64,000 bases of DNA from Breviolum minutum Mf 1.05b.01 (Eukaryota > Sar > Dinophyceae > Suessiales > Symbiodiniaceae). The notes under the pieces were generated by a model. The model saw nothing but the letters and a program-made list of their open reading frames with translations, was not told the DNA's origin and did not search any database. The stretch lies in assembly GCA_000507305.1 (NCBI GenBank), contig DF239017.1:436927-500926 (forward strand). Reading direction: 5' to 3'. Shown here piece after piece: positions 53,844 to 63,537 of this stretch (position 1 is its first letter; every line of letters begins with the position of its first letter). Made by a program: the position numbers and the translations under genes.

Positions 53844-55012
53844 AGTATTTTTAAGTACAAATCACTATAGCTGATTCATTTCGAATGTTGCAAACATATC
53901 CAACCATCCATGACGGAATGCCAGGCCAACCCACGCAAAACAGCACTGTTAAAACACACCAAACACCACCAGCCCCCCCCATTCCCGAAACTCGGTGTGA
54001 CAGGCTCCAACTTCGATGTCCACAGTGGAGTCGCAATGTGATTTTTACACAGTTTCAGCTTCTTGGATTTAGAAAAAAAATCCTCCCAACACCTGGCCAT
54101 GCCTGTCAGCTACACCTGGAAAACCTAGGAAAGTACCATTTTTTTTGGCAACTGGATTGCTGGATTTTAGGGTTTCAAGTTGATGGAAATTAACAGCAAC
54201 TTGTTTTCCAGGAAGATGTAAAATAAGAACCCAAATCAAAAGATCAGCGATTCGACCCTCCAATGGAAGGGTGAATGACCCTGTTTTTTGCAGGTGTGTT
54301 TTGGTCCTCAAAATGACGTAAAATGACGGGTCAGGATACTTACGGCAAATTTATTTGGGAAACATATCCTATCATATAGTTCCAAGCATTTTGCCCCATT
54401 TTTTAAGCTGGGTAAATGATGCATTACCCCAGATTTTTTCAGGTTTTGCGTTGTTAGTTGTCAGGATGCTATTGTGAGTGAATGGGATGATATACTGTAC
54501 CCTCCCAGAATTCTGGGAGAGTCGGTACCTAGGAAAGAAATTGCACCGATCGAATCCTATTTGTTTAAGGATGGAATTAAATCCGAAAAAATCCTATTCG
54601 ATGGGGAGGGTGAGGGGATTCTTAGGTTATGATATACTCCAAGCATGATTTGTTTTCTTTTGCTGGGCTTATTAAAGACATGGGTGTAAGACACAAACTC
54701 AAACTGTTGCGTTTTGTTTCTACACTGTATTATTTAACTATACCACTTCTGTATATTGTATAGATACATACGAAGATACCCTATGCAGAAGATTCCCTGG
54801 AGATTCTCTGGAAGACAAATTCAAACTTCGGAGAAAAAGAAACAATGACTGTCATAAATCCATAGGGGATAGGATACAACAAGTCCGGGAAATGTGACCA
54901 TAAACTTTTTCGGTGGTCAGTTTGTGACCATTGACATTTTTTTTGCAAGGATGTTTTGTAACCGGATGAAATTGGCCTGTTTTTTCATCATGCCAAATGA
55001 CCAATTGAAAAA
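53844..55012. other. Dispersed fragments, no gene
   Basis: 54253-54315 matches 46121-46175. 54500-54626 resembles a reversed J element (GATCGAATCCTATTTG, AAATCCTATTCGATGGGG, GATTCTTAGG). Plus frame 53885-54193 has no motif. Confidence 0.35.
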
Positions 55013-55120
55013 TTAGGTGGTGGTTTCAAACATTTTTTATTTTCACCCCTATACTTGGGGAAATGATCCAAATTGACTATATAGATAATATTTTTTCAAT
55101 GGGTTGAAACCACCAACTAG
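55013..55120 (+). repeat. Family A element, AAAA duplication
   Basis: TTAGGTGGTGGTTTC to GAAACCACCAACTAG, with AAAA on both sides (55009-55012 and 55121-55124). The first base of the left CTAG has changed. Confidence 0.88.
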
Positions 55121-56137
55121 AAAATGTCCCAGCAATTGGAGCAGTTTCCAGTCAGATCAAGGCTGGATGCATTCGTTTTGAGTTAGTTCCCTGGCTGGAA
55201 TTTCTCCGGAAATGTGACAAGGTAATCATCTCGAATCATATTTAACTTCCAAAGTGGTTATCACTTGATATAAACCCGCAATGTAGCATTGTAGTGGTAA
55301 AAATCATGGAAAAATCATATAAACCCACTATTAGGTAGTTTCCACAACCCTACTTTTTTCTAAGTTTTACCTCCAGAACCAAACACACACATCTATCATC
55401 TAGGAGAATGAGTTCCAATCCAAGACCCCGTTGCTTTCTTTCTTGGTTGCCACAAGGCAAGCTGTAGCCAGTGTATTGTACCGTGCAGTAAACATTGTAC
55501 TGAAAGTTGGTATAGTTCAGTGGAACTTGACAAGTCACTAACCTTAGAACATTTAGAACCCTAGGCCTAAACCTTTTGAAGCATTTGAAACATCTGAATC
55601 TTTCAGGGTCTGGATATCACTAAATGGGAACATACATAATATGACTACTACTGGGGATTTCTCACCCCCTCCCAGCAACTTGCTAGAAGATGCAGTTATC
55701 CAGTTTGGGATCTCTGAGTGAACACCGTTACGCCACTGTGAGGGGCATGGAGGCTCCATCCCAAATCATGGAGCTAACTTTGCTAAATTTGGCCATGATT
55801 CGTTTGGCAACAAAACAAATCCAAATCCATACATATTTCACATAATTTCACCAAAAAATGTTGATGTGTTGACATGATGATGTTGATTTGTTGTTTGTTT
55901 TTGAATCCGATTTATTTTGAATCCCATGTTTTGTGAGGCACATTGAAGCACCTGACTTTTTTTTGGAACGCCCTAATATCCAGGGCTAAGCAGCGGCCCG
56001 GCCCGGTCAGGTCCAACAATACCTTGGGCGATGTGCGCCGTGCCCTTCGGGAGGTGTGATTCGATTTGACAAACGTGAAAAGCCGAGATGTGGAAACGAA
56101 AATTCGCTTGGGTCTATCTTGTGAAATCATCATCATA
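55121..56137. other. No recognisable gene
   Basis: Unique DNA. 55975-56050 is GC-richer (GCAGCGGCCCGGCCCGG) and lies in a 98-codon minus frame without motif. AATGTTGATGTG words near 55857 are simple sequence. Confidence 0.35.
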
Positions 56138-56199
56138 CCTTGGAAGATTAACATGGAACCTCTCAGAATGCATGCATGGAAGAGGAAAATAATCTTCCA
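56138..56199 (+). repeat. Family B element, short
   Basis: TA then CCTTGGAAGATTAACATGG and, after a GCATGCATG palindrome, AATAATCTTCC. Same subfamily as 18720 and 34971. Confidence 0.5.
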
Positions 56200-56213
56200 A
56201 ATCATCAATTATA

Positions 56214-56315
56214 CTAGGTGGTGGGTTCCAATGTTTTTTTTTTTCACTCCTACTTAGGGAAATGATCCAATTTGACGAGCATATCTTTCAAATGGGTCAA
56301 TCAACCACCAGGTAG
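56214..56315 (+). repeat. Family A element
   Basis: CTAGGTGGTGGGTTCCAATG to GGGTCAATCAACCACCAGGTAG. Diverged core; flanks do not match. Forward orientation. Confidence 0.75.
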
Positions 56316-56638
56316 GAAATCATCATGAAAAAACTTGACAAATCTTTGGAATCCTCCCTTATTCACCAGGAGTTTCAGGTATACTGAACCTTATACGGCC
56401 ATTTTGGGGATGGGTTTTCCCTTACATAATCCTTACATACAGCTTATATAGGTGAGTACCTCCATTTTAGGTACCTGAAATGTTTGGTGACTTATGCCCT
56501 TAGTAGCCCCTTTAAAAAGTTGGTAGGTTTTTCAATGTACCTCACTAAAACTAAAACCTTTAGCGAGCAGGGGACCTAAGTTTTCCCAATTCATTATGGA
56601 AATTATGGATCATTGTGGTATATTTACCCCAATTAATA
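56316..56638. other. Weak inverted repeat, no gene
   Basis: GTTTCAGGTATACTGAACC at 56371 and TTTTAGGTACCTGAAATG at 56464 are imperfect inverses about 110 bp apart, possibly a worn foldback. Confidence 0.35.
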
Positions 56639-56729
56639 CTGTTGATGGAAGAAATCCTGCACCACCTGGGATGTGTAAATAATGGGAAATTTACCATATC
56701 AACTGGTGCAGGATTTCAGCCATCAACCG
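56639..56729 (+). repeat. Family H element, TA on both sides
   Basis: CTGTTGATGGAAGAAATCC and GGATTTCAGCCATCAACCG form the ends, TA outside. CACCTGGGATGTGTAAATAATGG inside. Confidence 0.8.
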
Positions 56730-57129
56730 TATCATAAAAGTCAAGCATCAAAATGTAGGTATAAACTTTGGAGGCTACCCTTTTCCAGGAAACAGGATTT
56801 TTACATTAGGCTCGGGGAATTATTTGAACCTTTAACCTTCCACGGGTTCCACGGTCTACTTGCGAAACCTTGTTTTATGGCCGTAGTTGAACAAACCTAA
56901 AATCATGGGTTTCAAAATGTATCTCCTTTCAACTATCTGGCTACTTTTGGGTATATATCTATCTTGAATTTCAGGGGGGGTATCTTGTTGTTTTCTGTTA
57001 CCCCGACAAATTACAGGAATGATACCATTTTGACAAATCTCATAATGTTCCCAAATGGGTGGTTCAAGCATCACCTGAGTGATAATACCAATGTATAGGT
57101 GGTGATGTTGATGGAAATATCCCCCAGGG
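56730..57129. other. Repeat fragments, no gene
   Basis: 56917-56968 matches 46025-46080. 57018-57072 (CATTTTGACAAATCTCATAATG…GGGTGGTTCAAGCATCACCTGAG) looks like a worn forward-orientation A right half. Confidence 0.4.
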
Positions 57130-57270
57130 CTTGGAGTATCACCCCACTTAGTAAGTAGTTAACCCCTATTTCAACGCCATTTAGGCCATGTTGGAAGGGG
57201 AACAACCCCAGTTTACGGGACTTACTCACCATGTATGCTAACTGCTTACGAAATGGGATGATACTCCAAG
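57130..57270 (-). repeat. Family G element
   Basis: CTTGGAGTATCACCCC and GGGATGATACTCCAAG form the ends. GTTGGAAGGGGAAC inside is the reverse of the 24578 and 30474 copies. Confidence 0.75.
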
Positions 57271-57438
57271 TAAGCTTGGTAGCTTTTCCCGTGTAGAGGC
57301 ACCAGAATTTCCATCTATCAGCATTTCCTACCCCTCTTGAAGGTAGTTCTTTGTAGTTTAAGATCGGGTTCGGTTCCTTTTTCCATTCTCTCAATGCGCT
57401 TGTCTTTCAATGCGTTTGAAGCAAATGGGACGGCCAAA
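57271..57438. other. Unassigned spacer
   Basis: Unique. CAATGCGCTTGTCTTTCAATGCG is a short direct repeat. Confidence 0.3.
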
Positions 57439-57532
57439 CCCATAGGAACCATGTATGGTATATTTATATCCCTACATTTACCCTATATTTAGGCCAAATG
57501 TAGGTAAATATTCCATACATTGGGCATATGGG
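57439..57532 (-). repeat. Family C element, AAA duplication
   Basis: CCCATAGGAACCATGTATGG and CCATACATTGGGCATATGGG form the ends. AAA flanks both sides (57436-57438 and 57533-57535). It is the last recognisable inverted-repeat family member before the satellite region. Confidence 0.8.
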
Positions 57533-57818
57533 AAACAGCAATTTGAAAGACCTTGCGAGATCACCTGAAAGTCCTGATTTGGTTAATGAATCATTTCTTT
57601 TAGGGCGAAACACCAAGGTGGACAGCAAGGAATAATTGGTACTATGCGATGCTGCGTCCTTGACAACTATAAAAGAAAACACAACATGGTTCCAACAGTG
57701 ATAGAGCAAGATGACTTTATATTGTTTTATGATATCAAATGGTACCCTCAGGTAAGCCTTATTGAAAAAACAACACATCACAAAACCTCAAAATCACTGG
57801 GGGACATGTTTTAATAAC
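57533..57818. other. Unassigned spacer at boundary
   Basis: Unique DNA separating the element mosaic from the tandem-repeat region. Confidence 0.3.
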
Positions 57819-58785
57819 CTCTTGGTGTAAAGGGTTCCTGTTCCAAACACCATTGTGTGAGTTTCTGGCGCAAAAACTGTTTGGTGCAAAGGGATNTAGT
57901 ATAAAATTATTCTGTGGAAAACTCTTTGGTGTAAAGTGCTTGTGCGCAAGAGTCCAACATCTTTGGTACAAAGGTTCCTTGCGAAAAAATGTGTAAAAAA
58001 GGATTCCAGTTTTAATGAAACGGTTTCTGGTGCAAAAATTGTTTGGTATAAAGAGGTCTGGGTAAAAACCTTCTGCAGTGAAAATTCTTTGGTGTAAAGT
58101 GTTTCTATCATGAGAGTCGTCCGGTGTAGAACTTTGTTGAACCGTTGTTGCAAAAGGTTTCCCCTGTGAAGTTTACTGGTGTCTTAAAGTTTTTGGTGTA
58201 TACTGTGCAGACTGTTTGTGAAAAGTTTCAGGTGTAAGTGTCTTCTGGTGAAAAAAAAACGCATAAATCCAGGTGTAATAAAAGGCTTCTGGTGTAAGAA
58301 GGTCTCTGGTGTACGAGTTCGTTGGTGTAAAGGGTCTTTGGTGCAAAGTGCATCTTCGTTGTCAAAGTCGTCTGCTGTAAGAATGGACTGGTGTGAAAAG
58401 TTTGTGGTTCAACATTTCGAAAAACTTTTCTAGTATAAAACTTGGTGGTGTCAAAGTCTTTTGGTGTAAAAACTCTTTGATGCACAGTGCTTGTTTGGTG
58501 TAATTGGTGCACTGCGTAAACATATTTTGTTGTAAAAGTCCCCCAGTGTAAAAAGGTTCTGTAAAAACTTTCTGGCGTAAAAACTCTTTGGTATGAAGTG
58601 CCTCTGCTCTAAAATGCCCCTAGTGTCAAAGGTCTTTTGGTGTAAACGCTTGCTGGTGACATCTTCTGTTGTAAAAGTCGTTTGGTCCAAACATTTGGGC
58701 GAAAAAACTCTTTGACCTAAGAGGTTTTGTGGTGTAAGCATCTTCTGGTGTAAAACCCGTCCGGTGTAAAACTTTGCAGCAAAGG
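57819..58785. repeat. Degenerate ~20-bp tandem array, block 1
   Basis: About fifty diverged units of the type CTCTTTGGTGTAAAGTGC / CTTCTGGTGTAAAAG, all in one direction. One N at 57896. On the minus strand the array is stop-poor and reads as FTPK, FYTK, LHQ words (frames at 57794-58153, 58228-58512 and 58451-58741). Confidence 0.9.
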
Positions 58786-60760
58786 CTTTGCACTTAAGGG
58801 TTGTGCTTGTCTGGGTGTTCTTATTATGCGTATCCCCTCACCTACTAGGGAGGGACTGTAGGTAACCCATTTCAGACCCCAAAACATAGGTCTAGAATGA
58901 ACTTCCCTAATGGTTTGCACTGACCATATAAGACCTTCAGGGTGCAGCCTATTTTGAACATAATCATTAGATATAGCAAGATATATTGCTGATATATCAA
59001 AAAGTTTACACGTTGTTCTAAATCCTAAGGAAGTTCATTCTAGACCCTTTTTTGGGGTGGTGCCTGAATGAAACCGTGAAAATTGAAGAAGGTTAAAATG
59101 TCCCATCTCATTTGGTTCCAATGCTCAGCACTGTTTTCCAAATTTCCAAACTACCTGACACAGAAGGTGCAAAAATTAATATCCTTTCAAATTCTTTTGT
59201 GAAGCTTTGTTCAATACTTTTTTCATTATGATGTAGTTTCTAGTATCGAGTTTTTTCATATTTATTAACTAGCTGAGAAGAAACAAAAAACGAAGAAAAC
59301 GAATTTGCTAATAAATTTGAAATTTGCACACCATAAAGAGCAAAGAGCAACAAATTAATTGCAATCAGTATCGAATTCTCTGGTGAAGTTTTTTGTGCAT
59401 TTTTGGACAGGTTTTGTGGTCTCGGATGAAAATCTGTAGGTCCAACATTGAAGATTCTACTAGAAAGGGTTTGGGTGAACCAGTTAAGACCTTTGGATCC
59501 TTTTGGTTGCTTAAAAGTTCATGTTTGGACAAAATACTTTATCAGTCTATCACCCATCATCACCAACCCTTGCAAAGACCATATTGTCTAAAATGGAATT
59601 CCATAGGCCCAACAAAGAAAATCATTGTAGAAAAGGTCTGTGTGAACCATTTAAGACCTTTTGGATCCTTTGTGTTGCTGCAAAATGACAAGAAATTTTA
59701 TCAGGCTATCATCCACTTTTACATAGACATTCCGGTCTAGAATGGAATTTCATAGGCCCGATATAGAAGGTTTTGATAGAAAGGGTTTGGTAGACCATGT
59801 TAGACCTTCAGTGGTTAAAAAAAATTNTGCTGAACCAATCTATCTGTTCAGTTTTGGATGGATATCATGGTCTGGAATGAAAATCTGTAGGTCCAACATT
59901 GAAGATTCTTCTAGAAAGGGTTTTGGCGAACCAGCTAAGACCTTTGGATCCTTTTGGTTGCTTAAAAGTTCATGTCTAGACAACACACTCTATCAGTCTC
60001 TCACCCATCATCACCCACCCTTGCAAAGACCATATGGTCTAAAATGGAATTCCATGGGCCCAATATAGAAGGTTTTGATAGAAAGGGTTTGGCTAGACCA
60101 TGTTAGACCTTCAGTTTTGGTAAAAATGAGTTTTGCAAACTTCTGATTTGCTATAAGTCATAGGGGTCTAGAATTGAAAACATGTATTTCCAATTTTTCC
60201 AAAATGGTTGTATCGGATGTGAATGGGTAAGGAAAACGGTTGGGTGGGATGGGAAAGGACTGGGTAGATCATGGTCGATCTGGGTATGGCATGGTACGGG
60301 TGGACCATCAAGATGTAAGATAAGAGTTTTGGAAAAAGATTGTATGTTGTTTGCATCAAGATCCATTTGTTCCTTTTGTTACACCTTGAAGCTTACCCAA
60401 GTTGTTTAAGATTCCTGAATTTGAATGTCTAGTGGATGTAGAATGGAATTCGGAATTTGGAAACCACCAAAGGTCTAAAATCAAACTACCTAAGGTTTAG
60501 TGCTTTATTTGACACAACAGAAAGGTCTGGAATGGTTGAAGGCCTTAAATGATTAAAAAACAACCAACAATGTCTAGAATGATTATCTCTCCGCCTATAT
60601 TTGAAGGTTCTGAAGGTCTAGAATGGTTTAAGGTTGGGAAGGTCTAGAATGATCAGTGACCATTTTAGACCTTTTTTGGGGCATCCCTAGGCTAACCATT
60701 CCAGACCCTCTAGTAGGTGAGGGTATTTATGCGTTGCAGTCCAGGAATTTTTTGTCGTGT
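58786..60760. repeat. GGTCTAGAATG repeat field with 451-bp higher-order unit
   Basis: GGTCTAGAATGAA or GTCTAAAATGG recurs. Monomers begin near 59417, 59586, 59735, 59868, 60036 and 60166, and the block at 59417 repeats at 59868 with high identity (TGTAGGTCCAACATTGAAG, CTTTGGATCCTTTTGG in both). An N lies at 59827. At 58880 and 59033 the word is present in opposite orientations, and the flanks to 60,720 hold looser copies. Plus frames at 59393-59740 and 59742-60068 reflect the repeat. Confidence 0.85.
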
Positions 60761-60773
60761 ACATTGCGTGGTT

Positions 60774-61375
60774 TACTGGTGTAAACACTGTTTAGTGTAG
60801 AAAGGCTTTGGTGTAAAAGCTCTTTGGTGTGAAGTGCCTCGGGTGTAAAAGCCTTTTGAGATCGAAAACTATATATTTGGCGCAAATGGCTTCTGATGTA
60901 GACATATTTTGTTGTACAGGTTGGCTGGTAAGAAAGGTTTTGGTGTTAAAAACTTTGAGATGTAAACAATTCAGGTGTAAACGTCTTCTGGTGTAAAAGT
61001 TGCCCGGCGTAAAAACTGTTTGGTGCAATTCGTTTGCTGTAGGAGTCTCTGGGTGTAAAGGCTCTTTGGTGCAGATTGCCTATGGTGTAAAACCCCTTTG
61101 GTGTATAAGGTTCCTGCTGTAGAAATAGTCCGCTGCGTTTTTTGTGTAAGAGTTTTCAGGTGTACGCGTATATGTATATATGAAAAAAATCTTTGGTGTA
61201 AGGTGCCTATGGTGGTAAAGATTTCTGGTGTAAAAACCCTTTCGTATCAAAGGTTCTTGATGTAAAAACTGTTTGGTGTAAAGCTGAAAAAGTTCTTTGG
61301 TGTAAAAATTTTCTGGTGTAAGTTCTGTTTGGTATAAAAAAAAACTGACCTGTTTGAACATATTCTGGTGTAAGT
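60774..61375. repeat. Degenerate ~20-bp tandem array, block 2
   Basis: The same TTTGGTGTAAA-type units as block 1, in the same direction, about 30 copies. The GGTCTAGAATG field separates the two blocks, so it probably inserted into or expanded within one original array. Confidence 0.9.
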
Positions 61376-61974
61376 GAAATTTCGGCAAGGACTATTGGTG
61401 GGAGATATCTCCAACAAGATTGCAGAGGGATAGTGTCCGAAGAAATGTTTGGGACATTTTTGGGAAATAACCAACCAGCCCAAAAGATTCGTGAGGAAGA
61501 TTTCTGGGAGATATGTCCCCAAAGTGTTTCGTGCCTTTTTCTCCAAAACATCTTACAAAAAGTATGAGAATTGTTTTGGACAGGAAGATATTATCAGATT
61601 TGTTGAAGGATATGTTTGTATCTCCTTGATGAATTTGTAAAACCACCTTTTGAGACATGACCCCCAAAATTATGCCAAACACATATTTGACAAGATATCA
61701 CCCACAACATTCGTTCAAACAAATCCCTCAACGAATCGATAATACAACATGGTCCAAAACAATTTCGCAATTTCTCATACTTTTTGTAAGATGTTTTGGA
61801 GAAAAAGCAAGAACACTTTGGGGACATATCTCCCAGACATCTTCCTCAGGAATCTTTTGGGCTCGTTGGTTAGTTGGTTATAGTTCCCAAAAATGTCCCA
61901 AACATATCTTCCGACACTATCCCTCAGTAATCTTGTTGCAGATATCTCTCGCCAAAAGTCCTTGCCAAAATTTC
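61376..61974. repeat. Long inverted repeat with ~240-bp arms
   Basis: Arm 61376-61618 (GAAATTTCGGCAAGGAC…GGAGATATGTCCCCAAAGTG…CTCCAAAACATCTTAC) is mirrored by 61712-61974, around a ~95-bp spacer. Identity is high, with a few small indels. Frames on both strands result from the repeat and resemble no known transposase. Confidence 0.9.
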
Positions 61975-62680
61975 TTGGTAGATATCTCCTACTTTTCTAC
62001 CCAACAGCAACGGCTTTGGGGTCTTAGGCCAGAGTAAAGGTTTCGGGGCATGAATTCCTTTCCGGCTCTTTATGGTTCTCTGGAGCAGATCCATCTTGGG
62101 CCGCCAAAGAGTTCCGTGGAAGGTTCCAGCGAGGTTCCGCCAGCAAGCAAGGTTCCACCAAGGTTCCAGCAGTGTCTCTGCTTCTCCAGCACAGATCCGT
62201 CTTGGGCTGCCAACAGCTTCCGTCTTAAAAGGCTCTATGGAATTCGCCAAGATTGTAGGGCAGATCCTTTTTGGGGTGCCAAAAGGTTCTGTGGAAGGTT
62301 CCCCCATCACTTCTTTAAACGTGTCTCCTAGTTCCACAACTCTTTTTTGCATTTTTCTCAACAGCTTTCGCTTTGGTCTTCAGTCATAGTCAAGGTCTTG
62401 GGGCAAAATGACATGTTTGTCTTCTTGCGTTCTTGGCAGCACATGGCCTTCGCCTCCCAAAAGGTTTTTTGGAGTGTTCCCCAAACAGTTATTTCCATTG
62501 GTCTCACAGTCTCCTGCGGTTTTTTTGGGCAAACTTCAGAAAAGGTTCTGTGCAAGGTTCCGCCGACCATTCTTCACATTTGTCTCCCACAGGGATGCTG
62601 CTTCATTCAAATTCTTTGGAAGGTTCCGCCAACTTTACACTTATCTCAAAGTCGCGTGAATTGTTGACATGTCTCACCCA
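61975..62680. repeat. GGTTCC-rich degenerate repeat
   Basis: CAGATCCATCTTGGGCCGCC (62084), CAGATCCGTCTTGGGCTGCC (62193) and CAGATCCTTTTTGGGGTGCC (62262) begin related units that close with GTGGAAGGTTCC. Looser copies continue to 62,640 (GTGCAAGGTTCCGCC). The minus strand is open for 145 codons (61924-62361) and reads the repeat as EPFGTPKRIC / EAVGSPRRIC. Confidence 0.75.
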
Positions 62681-63537
62681 TGGAAATCCAGTCCGGAGAG
62701 ACCACCCATCATGTCGTTGCTGTTGGGGTATTCTTTGGGCTTATTTCACTAAATCTGGTGGGCGAATCTCAAAAGAAAAATCAGAGACTATCCCCCAAAA
62801 AATGTTTGGAGACATTTTTCACTAGTGAAATTATTTACAATTTTTCTGGGGAACAGTGGGGTATATGTTCAAGAAGCCTTGTGGAAAGCTTAGTGTCCAC
62901 CAACTTACCCAAAAAACTGAATACATCTCTCTCCTAAAGAAACGGTAAACACATTTTTTGGGACATGTTTCCCAAACATTTTTCTCACCTGGTCATTTTT
63001 ATTGGAGGTACCTCTGAAAGCAATTTCTCAGAACAGGTTTTGGCCAATCGCCTCAAATATTCCTCAATAAATTTTTGCGAATATCCGCAATTATATTCCT
63101 CAAACATATTTCGGGAGTGTATACAAATATTCCAAATATTTGCAACAAAACATCTTCTAGAAGACATCTCATAACAATACTTCATAAGAAATCTATAGGA
63201 TTTTTGCAACATCTCACGGGAGGCATCGTATTTCCAAAACCTTTTTTGAAATATGTCCCAAAATGTTTCATAGAAAATATGTTGGGAAATATGTGTACAT
63301 ATAAATATATACCGAAAATGTTCCTTGAAGAAACCTGCTGTAAGACATCTCCAGAACATATTCACACCAGCAAATCTTTTGGAAATAGGTCCCCAAATAT
63401 ATTCAAAACATAGTTCCCATTCATATATTTTGTGCAAAATTCCAACACATATTTTGGGAAGTACAAGCATGTAAATACTCAAATGTGTTCAATGTGGAGC
63501 CAGCACAAAAAATGCAAAACAATGGAAACATGAAATG
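62681..63537. repeat. Highly degenerate fragment field
   Basis: Recurring words such as GACATGTTTCCCAAACAT, ATATGTCCCAAAATG, CTCAAACATATTTC and GACATCTC suggest an old array with units of ~30 bp. A 165-codon minus frame (62985-63482) covers it. It is rich in Phe/Tyr/Arg with repeated EMLQ/EYLRR-like words, which I take to be a repeat artefact. Confidence 0.5.

Noticed and set aside
61924..62361. 145-codon minus-strand frame with EPFGTPKRIC repeats
   Set aside because: Kept only as a repeat: it follows the GGTTCC-rich units and crosses into the inverted repeat, so a real gene is unlikely.
62985..63482. 165-codon minus-strand frame
   Set aside because: It lies in a degenerate tandem field whose repeated words explain the openness. 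No recognisable domain.
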